DNA of 12,570 nucleotides from JAWVZH01 sp033722295 (GTDB lineage Bacteria; Bacteroidota; Bacteroidia; Chitinophagales; Saprospiraceae): positions 1-12,570 of the forward strand of contig JAWVZH010000094.1 in assembly GCA_033722295.1 (NCBI GenBank), written 5' to 3'. The position numbers and the translations under genes are program-made. Below the pieces are notes generated by a model. The model was not told where the DNA came from, searched no databases, and worked only from the letters and a program-made list of their open reading frames with translations. Shown in pieces: positions 1 to 6,749 of the stretch. Positions within the stretch are counted from its first letter, which is position 1. Each line of letters begins with the position of its first letter.

Positions 1-295
1 CATAGATGAGTGTCGACAATACGACTTCTCCTTCTTTCAGGCTAAATGTAAGACCCCTCAAGTCTTCATTCTGCTGCAAGAGGAATTGAAAAATTTCCGA
101 TGAAACCTTTTCACCGAGGCCGCAAAGATAAGTTTCTGCTATAATCATGCCTGAATTTTGGTGATAAGCAATGGAAATATGTGCAGAACCTTCCCGCACC
201 TCCCACTCAAAAGATCCTTTTCTGGAGGCACTGGCATCATATCCCAGGTCATCGATCAGCTTTTCTATGGTATGTGAAATACTACTTGCCTGCAT
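1..295 (-). CDS. YbjN / type III chaperone-like small protein, 3' end outside window
   Basis: The frame starts at an ATG at 295 and stays open for 98 codons to the window edge, so the C-terminus is missing. The start MQASSISHTIEKLIDDLGY gives an N-terminal helix. It is followed by alternating strands (residues about 29-58, with SFEWEV and AHISIAY) and then a helix ending in FQFLLQQNEDLRGL, followed by LTFSL and VVLSTLIY. This helix-strand-helix pattern, with a Leu/Asn-rich helix before a strand, resembles the YbjN / class I type III secretion chaperone-like fold; that is inference from the pattern. The start lies 7 bases after the stop of the upstream 437-aa gene on the same strand, so the two are probably co-transcribed and perhaps translationally coupled. 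No clear Shine-Dalgarno sequence is visible, which is normal in Bacteroidota. The cellular role is unknown. Confidence 0.65.
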   Translation of the reverse strand, partial: MQASSISHTIEKLIDDLGYDASASRKGSFEWEVREGSAHISIAYHQNSGMIIAETYLCGLGEKVSSEIFQFLLQQNEDLRGLTFSLKEGEVVLSTLIY

Positions 296-302
296 TACTA
301 AT

Positions 303-1616
303 TTATTGATCTGAAACTGGATCAAGATCCATATCGTAGGCCATTTCGATCAAGGAGCAGTCAAAACCAGCGCCACTGATGTCATCAATTTGATCGGGAT
401 CTGTCCTGAGACCGGGATATCTTCCCTGATACGAATTCTGTAACTTGATCAACTCCTCTTTTAACTTTTCCTTATCGACAGGTTCCCCTCCTCCATGTGG
501 ACCCTCCTGAGCACCGCTCAATGAAGAAAGAAATTCCGGCTCTCTGTATCGAAAATACATATCGAAGAGATCCCTCAAGGGTTGAGGGGGCGCGTAAGAG
601 AACACACAAAACCCGATAATATAGCCACATATGGCCTTAATAATATCTTGATTCCCCTGCTCCCGATACCATGAGAGGTTTCTCCTCTCACCATCTATAA
701 GCGTCCTTATCGTGATATGATCCACCGGTTTCAGAATCCCGAAAGTATGTTTGACCTCATAAAACTCCTCCTTCAGTTTCTCATCTCTCATGCCGGAAAG
801 GCCTTCCAAAATCTCCCGAGCGGCCCTGTTCTTACTCGAGTGGTCCGGCAATGACATGGAAAAGTAAAGATTATGTATGCGCTCGAAGGCCTCCATGACC
901 TCTCCCTGAGGCTGCAAATAATAATCCATGGCATAAACAGTATCCAAGATCCTGTAATGCAAGCCATGGGATTCATTTACTTCACGCAAATCAGAAAGGA
1001 GATGGTCCAAATGCAAACGAAAGAACCTCTTCTTAGCATTGAAAATGCCTTCTTCATGCGGCACGATGTGAGAATCGGTATTTCTGTGAAGAGCTGCCGA
1101 TTGTCCGATCAGTAGATCGTCCATCTTATCTGCAACCAAAGCCAACTCCCTTAAAGCATAGTAAAACTTGTACTCGGTGAGGTCGGCCAGGTGACTTTCA
1201 AACATGAGAAGCAATTCTCCACGGCCGCGCATCGCATACTTGCAAAATTCAAAATGATAATTATCCTCCAACAGGCGAGGCATCCATGAATTATCATTTC
1301 CTTCTACCCTTGCGATCCTGCTTTCTGCAAACAAGCGATTATCATCCAGATGCACCTTTATTTTCTTAGACCCCTGAAAAAACGAAAATATCAGTGGCTC
1401 GCCTTGTTCCAGAACCAAGTTTTGTTCTCTTTCATCTCTTAAATATTGCACCAGGGACAGCACTGCAGAAGCAGGGTCATTATTCTCAAAGGCAGCCCGG
1501 GCCTCCTCCCACGAGCTCAACTGTTCCAATGACTTATAGGCATCAGTATATCTTCCTAGCCTGACAGCTCCATCCTGATTCCCGGATTTTCTACGCCATT
1601 TGGTAAAAATGCTCAT
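303..1616 (-). CDS. Hypothetical 437-aa protein with N-terminal YbjN-like domain
   Basis: No named family is recognised with certainty. There is no signal peptide and no membrane segment, so it is predicted to be cytoplasmic. Residues about 28-170 look like a YbjN / type III chaperone-like domain: a helix (SLVQYLRDERE), strands (PLIFSFF, KKIKVHL), then the characteristic stretch with PRLLEDNYHFEFCKYAMR, ELLLMFES, LADLTEYKFYYALRELALVADKMDDLL. The middle (about 190-370) is mostly helical. The tail is charged and flexible (a GGGEPVDKEKLKEELIKLQ segment, about residues 376-395) and ends in an acidic segment (DMDLDPVSDQ). The start ATG is at 1616, 44 bases from the divergent GSCFA gene. It leads a probable two-gene unit with the smaller YbjN-like gene downstream. 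YbjN-type proteins often act as small adaptors, but what this one binds cannot be read from the sequence. Confidence 0.7.
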   Translation of the reverse strand: MSIFTKWRRKSGNQDGAVRLGRYTDAYKSLEQLSSWEEARAAFENNDPASAVLSLVQYLRDEREQNLVLEQGEPLIFSFFQGSKKIKVHLDDNRLFAESRIARVEGNDNSWMPRLLEDNYHFEFCKYAMRGRGELLLMFESHLADLTEYKFYYALRELALVADKMDDLLIGQSAALHRNTDSHIVPHEEGIFNAKKRFFRLHLDHLLSDLREVNESHGLHYRILDTVYAMDYYLQPQGEVMEAFERIHNLYFSMSLPDHSSKNRAAREILEGLSGMRDEKLKEEFYEVKHTFGILKPVDHITIRTLIDGERRNLSWYREQGNQDIIKAICGYIIGFCVFSYAPPQPLRDLFDMYFRYREPEFLSSLSGAQEGPHGGGEPVDKEKLKEELIKLQNSYQGRYPGLRTDPDQIDDISGAGFDCSLIEMAYDMDLDPVSDQ

Positions 1617-1623
1617 CGTACCA

Positions 1624-1631
1624 CGAAGATA
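1624..1631 (-). promoter_or_regulatory. Candidate -7 promoter box for the 437-aa gene
   Basis: On the minus strand the octamer TATCTTCG matches the Bacteroidota -7 consensus TAnnTTTG at all but one defined position. It ends 7 bases before the ATG at 1616, so a transcript from it would be leaderless or nearly so. No well-spaced -33 TTG element is present (the nearest TTG is too close), so support is limited. The 44-bp gap must also carry the plus-strand promoter for the GSCFA gene. On that strand TAAGTTTA (1630-1637) overlaps the same spot and is an equally weak match. Confidence 0.3.
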
Positions 1632-1660
1632 AGTTTATCCGAAACCAATACATTTAAGGA

Positions 1661-2632
1661 ATGATATTCAGAACAGAACTCCCGCCATTGGAAAACCTTC
1701 CTGACTTTAATCATTCGGATAAGGTTATGGCTCTCGGTTCTTGTTTTGCTAACAATATTGGTGAAAGACTACATCATTTAAAGTGGCAGATCCAAGTAAA
1801 TCCTCTGGGGATCGTCTACAACCCCATGAGTTTGTTCCGTCATCTTCGATTTCTTCTCGAAGCCGAATCTCCTGATCCAGATCATTATGTAAAAAAACAG
1901 GATATCTGGCATCATCTTGATTTCCATGGTGACTTGTCAGCGCCCTCACAAGAGGCCTGTAAAAAAAATATAGATAAAGCCCTGGAACAGGCACGACAAC
2001 ATCTGTGCACAAGTAAAAAAATGATCCTGACGCTTGGAACCGCTTGGGCATTTCAACATCTGCCAGGCAACCACCTTGTGGCCAACAATCATAAACTGCC
2101 TTCAAAGGAATTTGAGAAAATACTGCTGGACCCCGGAGATATTGTGGAAGCAGGGTATTCTGTTCTCACAAAAGTAAAAGAAGAGTATCCTGATCTCGAA
2201 GTCCTGATATCCGTAAGTCCTGTCAGACATCTTGCCAATGGGCTTATTGATAACAACCGTAGCAAGGCAGTACTTATCCTGGCCGTTCAGCAGCTTACGG
2301 AAAGACTTGAGCATGTGCACTATTTTCCCGGCTATGAACTATTGATGGATGATCTTCGCGATTATCGGTTTTACGCCGAGGATCTCAGTCATCCCAATTC
2401 GCTGGCTATGGACTATATCTGGGAGTACTTTTCAGAAGTCTGTTTGAATGAACAAACCAGGGATCTGACCACCCGCATAGAGAAACTACACAAAAGGTTG
2501 GATCACCGGCCTTTTTATCCTGATACTGCATCACATAGGGAATTTGTCAGAAAGACAAGAGAAATGATACAGGAGCTGACTCGTGATTTTCCATACATCC
2601 AGTGGAAACAGGGCACGGAGGATGGAGGATAA
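1661..2632 (+). CDS. GSCFA family protein (SGNH-hydrolase-like)
   Basis: This 323-aa protein carries the signature that names the GSCFA family: VMALGSCFANNIG, with G26-S27-C28-F29-A30. It is followed by NPLGIVYNP (residues 47-55), ILTLGTAWAF (122-131), LISVSPVRH (182-190) and DLSHPN (241-246). These line up with the blocks of SGNH/GDSL-type hydrolases: a Gly-x-Ser-like nucleophile region near the N-terminus and an Asp-x-x-His near the C-terminus. Ser27 and Asp241/His244 are therefore the likely catalytic residues. Family members occur widely in Bacteroidota and Proteobacteria but their substrate is, as far as I know, unestablished; an esterase or acyl-transfer role is inference. No signal peptide is seen. 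The ATG at 1661 is the natural start because GSCFA proteins begin close to the RTELPPL-type motif. It converges on the methyltransferase gene with a 7-base gap. Confidence 0.9.
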   Translation: MIFRTELPPLENLPDFNHSDKVMALGSCFANNIGERLHHLKWQIQVNPLGIVYNPMSLFRHLRFLLEAESPDPDHYVKKQDIWHHLDFHGDLSAPSQEACKKNIDKALEQARQHLCTSKKMILTLGTAWAFQHLPGNHLVANNHKLPSKEFEKILLDPGDIVEAGYSVLTKVKEEYPDLEVLISVSPVRHLANGLIDNNRSKAVLILAVQQLTERLEHVHYFPGYELLMDDLRDYRFYAEDLSHPNSLAMDYIWEYFSEVCLNEQTRDLTTRIEKLHKRLDHRPFYPDTASHREFVRKTREMIQELTRDFPYIQWKQGTEDGG

Positions 2633-2639
2633 AAAACGG

Positions 2640-3806
2640 CTATTCAATCTGAACAACCAGACCTTTGAGATATTCCCCTTCTGGATGAAACAAACTGACG
2701 GGGTGATCAGCACCCTGACTTAGACGGTATAGGACCCGTGCACGACGACCCGATTCAATAGCTGCGGATGTTATCGTATTATAGAATAGTTCAGCATCGA
2801 CAACCTGCGAACAGGAGAAGGTAAATATGAGGCCACCGGGCCTGATCTTCTCCATAGCTGCCAGGTTGATCCGTTTATACGCCTGAACTGCATTATGGCG
2901 CTTACGCCTGCTTTTCGCAAATGCGGGTGGATCCAGGATGATCATATCAAAATGATCCTTTTGCACTTCTTTAAGGTATTGATGTACATTTTTTACAAGC
3001 CCTACATGACACTCAGCGCATTGATTGAGTTCTACGTTTTGCTTCATGATCTCGACGGCTGTTTTTGAAATATCTACAGAAACGACCTCTGCCGCCTCAC
3101 CTTTCAGAGCATAGATCGAAAAACCGCCGGTATAGGCATAAAGATTGAGAACATGTCTTCCACTCGCCAGGCTCCCTACCAATTGTCTATTATCTCTCTG
3201 ATCCAGAAAGAAACCAGTCTTCTGACCACTCTCTATATCTACCATGAAAGAAAGTCCATTTTCCAGAATGCTGATCTCATCGCTTTTCCCCCTGATGAAA
3301 CCATCCTCGACCTCGGAGTCATCTAAGAGGGCCGCGCTCTTGTTATAGATGGCATCGATAAAATCCAGTTCTTCTGACAGCGCATTGGCTATTTCACTGA
3401 TGTGAAGAAAGATCCCTTTTGTATGACATTGAATGACTGCAGTTTTATCATAGATATCTATGATCAGCCCGGGTATGCCGTCGCCCTCTCCGTGAATGAG
3501 TCTGAAGGCGTTGTTGGATCGGGAGGGCAGACCCAGTCTTTTTCTTGATCCCAGAGCAACTGCAATTCGCTCCCGCCAGAAAGCCAGATCTATATTGCGG
3601 TCTTTGAAGCTGAGTATCCTGACCGCAATGCTTCCATCATGAAAATAGCCCACTGCCAAAAATTCACCGTCCGGTGACAAAACTCTGACGAGATCTCCAT
3701 CCTCAACATTAACCCTGGACGCAATAGCTCCCGAGAAGACCCATGGATGCCGACGGCGAATGGCCTCCAGACGTTTTCTTTTTATATGGACTGAGGGTAG
3801 TGGCAA
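2640..3806 (-). CDS. rlmI: Class I SAM-dependent rRNA methyltransferase, RlmI-like (PUA + MTase)
   Basis: The 388-aa length and domain order match the RlmI/YccW family, which makes 5-methylcytosine in 23S rRNA. An N-terminal PUA domain (residues 1-75, with HPWVFSGAI at 20-28) is followed by a linking domain and GQKTGFFLDQRDNR (194-207). The Rossmann methyltransferase domain has SAM motif I YAYTGGFS (223-230), the acidic strand VVSVD (241-245), DPPAFAKS (292-299) and TFSCSQ (329-334), whose Cys332 is the expected catalytic nucleophile. The start must be TTG at 3806: the frame has an in-frame stop just upstream, no ATG near the N-terminus, and the PUA domain begins at once. The TTG lies 7 bases after the glyS stop, so the gene is probably translated from the glyS transcript. 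The exact target base is inferred from the family, and the symbol is tentative. Confidence 0.88.
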   Translation of the reverse strand: MPLPSVHIKRKRLEAIRRRHPWVFSGAIASRVNVEDGDLVRVLSPDGEFLAVGYFHDGSIAVRILSFKDRNIDLAFWRERIAVALGSRKRLGLPSRSNNAFRLIHGEGDGIPGLIIDIYDKTAVIQCHTKGIFLHISEIANALSEELDFIDAIYNKSAALLDDSEVEDGFIRGKSDEISILENGLSFMVDIESGQKTGFFLDQRDNRQLVGSLASGRHVLNLYAYTGGFSIYALKGEAAEVVSVDISKTAVEIMKQNVELNQCAECHVGLVKNVHQYLKEVQKDHFDMIILDPPAFAKSRRKRHNAVQAYKRINLAAMEKIRPGGLIFTFSCSQVVDAELFYNTITSAAIESGRRARVLYRLSQGADHPVSLFHPEGEYLKGLVVQIE

Positions 3807-3813
3807 AACAGAT

Positions 3814-5331
3814 CTAAGTCAATCCCTTCCCGATCACATTGGCCAGACCGTCTATCTTGACCCGTTCCTGCTCAAGCGAATCGCGATCCCTCACTGTGAC
3901 CGTATCATCATCCAATGTTTCGAAATCGATCGTGATACAGTATGGTGTGCCAATGGCATCCTGCCTGCGATACCTGCGGCCAATGGCATCTTTTTCATCA
4001 TATTGACATTGAAAATCAGACTTGAGGGATTCAAACACATCCCTGGCTTTATCGGTGAGCGGTTCTTTGTTTTTCAATAATGGCAATATCGCACATTTCA
4101 CAGGCGCCAGAGATTTAGGTAGTTTCAAAACGATTCGTGTTGAATCTTTACCCTCTGCATCAGGGACTGTCTCTTCCTGAAGAGCCTGACTCAATACGGC
4201 TAAAAACATACGATCGAGACCTATAGAGGTTTCTACGACGTAAGGCACGTAACTTTCATTCTCCTGAGGATCAAAATACTGAAGCTTCTTTCCGGAAAAC
4301 TGTTCATGAGCACTCAAGTCGAAGTCTGTCCTTGAATGAACTCCCTCCAATTCCCGGAATCCGAATGGGAACTTGAATTCAATGTCTACAGCAGCATTGG
4401 CGTAGTGCGCCAAATTCTCATGCTCGTGTATGCGAATAAAATCCTCAGAGGTGCCCATTTCTTTGTGCCACTGCCATCTTTCTTCCTTCCAGTATTCAAA
4501 CCATTCCATTTCCGTTCCTGGCTTGACGAAGAACTGCATTTCCATTTGTTCGAACTCACGCATACGAAAGATGAACTGTCGCGCGACGATCTCATTCCTG
4601 AAGGCCTTACCAACCTGTGCGATACCAAAGGGGATCTTTTGTCTCGTCGTCTTCTGTACATTGAGGAAGTTGACAAAGATGCCCTGGGCGGTTTCCGGCC
4701 TCAGGTACAGTTGGGACTCTTCTCCGGCAATATTGCCCAATTGTGTTGAGAACATCAGGTTGAACTGGCGAACTTCTGTCCAATTTTTAGAGCCGCTTTG
4801 AGGACATGATATTTCCAACTCTTCAATAAGTTCTTTTAACCCCTTCAGGTCACCACTGGAGAGCAACTTATTGAGCCTCTCCGTGATCTCATCTATCCTC
4901 TTTTGCCTGTCGAGAACGCGGTTGTTGGTTGATCTGAACTGTGTTTCATCAAACTCGTCTCCGAATCTTTTTTTTGCCTTGTCCACATCCTTCTGGATCT
5001 TGGCATCGAGTTTTTCGATATGATCCTCGATCAATTGATCGGCCCGATAACGCTTCTTGGAATCTTTATTGTCGATCAGGGGATCATTAAATGCATCGAC
5101 ATGACCTGATGCCTTCCAGACCGTTGGATGCATAAAAATCGCAGAGTCGATCCCCACTATGTTCTCATGCATTTGCACGAGAGACTTCCACCATGCCGAT
5201 TTGATGTTATTCTTGAGTTCCACGCCGTATGGACCATAGTCATAGACCGCAGAGAGTCCGTCGTAGATCTCACTGGATTGATAAATAAATCCGTATTCCT
5301 TGCAATGAGATATGATCGATTTAAAATCCAT
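3814..5331 (-). CDS. glyS: Glycyl-tRNA synthetase, homodimeric (alpha2) type
   Basis: This class II enzyme charges tRNA-Gly with glycine in the cytoplasm. It is 505 aa from the ATG at 5331 (MDFKSIISHCKEYGFIYQSS), close to the usual length for the bacterial single-chain form. Visible landmarks are the N-terminal IYDGLSAVYDYGPYGVELK (residues 22-40), NWTEVRQFNLMF (183-194), RPETAQGIFVNF (211-222), motif 2 with FRNEI (244-248) and REFEQME (248-254), motif 3 ETSIGLDRMFLAVL (367-380), and an anticodon-binding domain from about 408 to the end (LAPVKCAILPLL). A charged helical insert (about 98-170) is typical of the family. The frame stays open for 43 more codons upstream to 5460, but that stretch is encoded by the 7-bp repeat array and has no family resemblance, so 5331 is chosen. 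It is the first gene of a probable glyS/rlmI-like pair. No T-box leader is seen. Confidence 0.97.
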   Translation of the reverse strand: MDFKSIISHCKEYGFIYQSSEIYDGLSAVYDYGPYGVELKNNIKSAWWKSLVQMHENIVGIDSAIFMHPTVWKASGHVDAFNDPLIDNKDSKKRYRADQLIEDHIEKLDAKIQKDVDKAKKRFGDEFDETQFRSTNNRVLDRQKRIDEITERLNKLLSSGDLKGLKELIEELEISCPQSGSKNWTEVRQFNLMFSTQLGNIAGEESQLYLRPETAQGIFVNFLNVQKTTRQKIPFGIAQVGKAFRNEIVARQFIFRMREFEQMEMQFFVKPGTEMEWFEYWKEERWQWHKEMGTSEDFIRIHEHENLAHYANAAVDIEFKFPFGFRELEGVHSRTDFDLSAHEQFSGKKLQYFDPQENESYVPYVVETSIGLDRMFLAVLSQALQEETVPDAEGKDSTRIVLKLPKSLAPVKCAILPLLKNKEPLTDKARDVFESLKSDFQCQYDEKDAIGRRYRRQDAIGTPYCITIDFETLDDDTVTVRDRDSLEQERVKIDGLANVIGKGLT

Positions 5332-5336
5332 GGGCG

Positions 5337-5344
5337 CGAAAATA
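5337..5344 (-). promoter_or_regulatory. Candidate -7 promoter box for glyS
   Basis: The minus-strand octamer TATTTTCG matches TAnnTTTG with one mismatch and ends 5 bases before the glyS ATG, which would give a leaderless transcript. The expected -33 position falls inside the 7-bp repeat array and has no TTTG. The placement is the same as for the box in front of the 437-aa gene, which adds a little support. Confidence 0.3.
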
Positions 5345-5348
5345 CGTA

Positions 5349-5418
5349 TTAATGTGTATTGTATATGGTGGATCGTGGATTGTGTATGGTGCAACGTGTA
5401 TAGTCTACGGTGTTTGGT
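5349..5418. repeat. Degenerate heptanucleotide tandem array, ten units of 7 bp
   Basis: Read on the plus strand, 5349-5418 divides without gaps into ten 7-base units with consensus GTATNGT. The last two bases (GT) are identical in 10 of 10 units. Position 3 is A in 9 of 10, and positions 1, 2 and 4 match the consensus in 7 of 10; position 5 is free. The period breaks right after 5418, and on the other side at 5348, 17 bp from the glyS start. The array is in the intergenic region upstream of glyS, between it and the divergent bactofilin gene. The unit length is not a multiple of three, and the stretch lacks stops on the minus strand, so the glyS frame runs through it. Function is unknown. A decayed simple-sequence expansion, a protein-binding array, or a mobile heptamer repeat are all possible. 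Confidence 0.8.
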
Positions 5419-5593
5419 ATAACTGAAGCATCCTCTTCGAAAGGGGTATTTGACAGGCATACAGGTTTGGCGAATTCATGTTGTTTGTCTAAATTCGCTT
5501 GAGTAACTCCCCCCGGTTGATTTTGCTAGTGGTATTGATCTGATATGGGCGCAATCCATATTTGCCTCCTGATCTTACCCACAAATAAAGATT
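5419..5593. other. Remaining intergenic sequence between the repeat array and bactofilin
   Basis: Apart from the candidate bactofilin promoter at 5535-5564 I see no gene, tRNA, riboswitch or terminator here. It contains short runs such as a C6 tract (5510-5515) but no long inverted repeat. It is the upstream region of the plus-strand bactofilin gene. Confidence 0.5.
5535..5564 (+). promoter_or_regulatory. Candidate sigma-ABfr-type promoter for bactofilin
   Basis: TTG at 5535-5537 is followed after 19 bases by CATATTTG (5557-5564). This fits the Bacteroidota layout of a -33 TTG and a -7 TAnnTTTG (7 of 8 positions counting the free bases). The start codon lies 29 bases downstream, leaving a short leader. 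It is the best-formed promoter candidate in the window. Confidence 0.42.
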
Positions 5594-6052
5594 ATGACGA
5601 TGTTTGGAAGTAATAAAAAGAAATCTCAAGAAAACAGTAAGAAGACTATGGCACAAACTCCGAATTCAGGAGCAGGGATCAACATGATCGTCCACGGCAC
5701 GTCCATGGAAGGCTCCATCAAAGCAGACAATGACATTCGTATCGATGGAAAGCTGGAAGGCAAATTGCATTGTAAGGGCAAACTCATCCTTGGGCCTACC
5801 GGCCATATCGACGGTGAAATATTCTGCACAAACGCGGTAATTGAGGGCATTTTCAAGGGCAAGATCCATGTGGAAGAGATCCTCAGTGTGCGTGAAACTG
5901 CCAGAATTGAAGGCGATATCAAAACAGATAAGCTTACCGTGCAGTCCGGTGCTGTATTCAACGTGAATTGTGAAATGGGTGGTCAGAAGATCAAACAAAA
6001 GCCCGTGGAGAAATCTTCCGGCACAAAAGAGGAAACTCTGACTCTCAATTAA
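5594..6052 (+). CDS. Bactofilin (polymer-forming cytoskeletal protein)
   Basis: Bactofilins polymerise without nucleotide into filaments that scaffold envelope or polarity proteins. This 152-aa protein has the standard layout: a short charged, disordered N-terminus (residues 1-28, MFGSNKKKSQ), a central beta-helix domain (about 29-135) and a disordered tail (KIKQKPVEKSS). The beta-helix is shown by regularly spaced turns with hydrophobic-Gly patterns: GTSMEGSIKADNDIRIDG, LEGKLHCKGKLILG, GHIDGEIFCTNAVIEG, IFKGKIHVEEILSVR, ARIEGDIKTDKLTVQ. The second ATG at 5600 (MFG...) is the start more typical of the family; 5594 is given as the longer option. It leads a plus-strand group with AtpZ and an AtpI-like gene. 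I recall the order bactofilin, AtpZ, AtpI-like in other Bacteroidota ahead of the ATP synthase genes. Its stop is in frame with the AtpZ reading frame. Confidence 0.93.
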   Translation: MTMFGSNKKKSQENSKKTMAQTPNSGAGINMIVHGTSMEGSIKADNDIRIDGKLEGKLHCKGKLILGPTGHIDGEIFCTNAVIEGIFKGKIHVEEILSVRETARIEGDIKTDKLTVQSGAVFNVNCEMGGQKIKQKPVEKSSGTKEETLTLN

Positions 6053-6097
6053 TCAATCACTATTTCCAAGCCTGATAAAAAACGATATGGGTCCTGG

Positions 6098-6277
6098 ATG
6101 AAATACTCCGGAATGGCCTTTGAACTCGCTGCTTATCTCATCGTTGCCGTATTAATCGGGGGTTGGTTGGATGACCTTCTTGAACTGGAGGATCCGTGGA
6201 TGACTATACTCCTGCTATTTCTCTTTTTAGCAGGCTGGTTTATCAGACTCTACAGAGATGTAAGTGCGCGCGACTGA
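6098..6277 (+). CDS. atpZ: AtpZ/AtpI family ATP synthase accessory membrane protein (59 aa from first ATG)
   Basis: From ATG 6098 the product is MKYSGMAFELAAYLIVAVLI and onward, 59 aa, with two transmembrane helices (about residues 7-24 and 35-49). The loop GGWLDDLLELEDPW is typical of AtpZ. The C-terminus is a short basic amphipathic end (FIRLYRDVSARD). AtpZ/AtpI proteins assist assembly of the F1Fo ATP synthase c-ring and magnesium handling in the membrane. The family normally has a basic segment before the first helix. Here such a segment (SKPDKKRYGSW) is encoded in the same frame upstream of this ATG, with no ATG or GTG/TTG start between it and the bactofilin stop. The real start may therefore be a rare ATT (6062) or ATC (6056) codon; the coordinates given are the conservative choice. 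It lies 45 bases after bactofilin. Confidence 0.8.
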   Translation: MKYSGMAFELAAYLIVAVLIGGWLDDLLELEDPWMTILLLFLFLAGWFIRLYRDVSARD

Positions 6278-6328
6278 GGCGACGACATCGAAACCGAGAA
6301 GCCGGTCCCAATTACTGAATTTGAGCAT

Positions 6329-6336
6329 TATATTTG
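6329..6336 (+). promoter_or_regulatory. Perfect TAnnTTTG box ahead of the AtpI-like gene
   Basis: TATATTTG is an exact match to the Bacteroidota -7 consensus, 25 bases upstream of the ATG at 6362, in an 84-bp gap. No TTG is found at the proper -33 spacing. It could be an internal promoter that lets the AtpI-like gene be expressed apart from bactofilin and AtpZ. Confidence 0.33.
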
Positions 6337-6361
6337 AGGAGAACATTTAAAAAAACCTGTA

Positions 6362-6748
6362 ATGCCTAACCGGCAGTTTTATTTAGGTCTCGCGACTACC
6401 ACTGTTTTGACACTTTTAGCCTTAGCAGGTCTGTATTATATCCTTCCCCGCGGTTTTGATCTGAATTTTATCATGCCTTTGCTCATTGTCTTCATCATCC
6501 TGACGATCGTAATGTTCGTCATCGGCAAAAAAGCCGCCTATGACAAGAACCCTTACCGGTTCGGCAGGGTCTTCCTGATATTTACATTCGGCAAGATCCT
6601 TTTTTCAGTGTTGATGATCGTGATATATGAACAGATCAACCAATCAGGGCATCGCTATTACCTGCTCTCCTTCCTGGTCGTATATCTGAGCTTTACGATC
6701 TACGAAACCGTGATATTCATGCGACTTTCCAAATCCCCTGAGGAATAG
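6362..6748 (+). CDS. AtpI-like four-helix membrane protein
   Basis: This 128-aa protein has four predicted membrane helices (residues about 6-28, 36-54, 68-89 and 99-121) joined by short loops. A basic inner loop (GKKAAYDKNPYRFGR) lies between helices 2 and 3. Lys78 (FGKIL) and Glu115 (YETV) are charged residues inside helices 3 and 4. Size, topology and position right after AtpZ fit the small ATP-synthase-protein-I-like proteins that sit between AtpZ and AtpB in Bacteroidota; this is a placement by context, because sequence similarity in such hydrophobic proteins is hard to judge by eye. The ATG at 6362 is the first start after an in-frame TGA at 6335. No atpB follows: the gene ends one base from the convergent porW stop, so it closes this plus-strand group. 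Confidence 0.72.
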   Translation: MPNRQFYLGLATTTVLTLLALAGLYYILPRGFDLNFIMPLLIVFIILTIVMFVIGKKAAYDKNPYRFGRVFLIFTFGKILFSVLMIVIYEQINQSGHRYYLLSFLVVYLSFTIYETVIFMRLSKSPEE

Positions 6749-6749
6749 A

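Noticed and set aside
121..130. Perfect TATCTTTG box on the minus strand
   Set aside because: It is inside the coding sequence of the first partial gene, in the codons for TYLCG, with no gene start nearby.
1749..2105. Minus-strand 118-codon open frame
   Set aside because: Antisense to the conserved GSCFA gene, with no family resemblance.
4336..4801. Two overlapping plus-strand open frames (137 and 123 codons)
   Set aside because: They lie entirely antisense to the conserved catalytic core of glyS, have no recognisable motif and no upstream signals.
5349..5418. CRISPR array
   Set aside because: The period is 7 bp with no spacers; units are far too short for CRISPR repeats.
5332..5460. T-box or other riboswitch leader for glyS
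   Set aside because: No stem I, specifier loop or terminator/antiterminator layout is visible, and the stretch is mostly the heptamer array.
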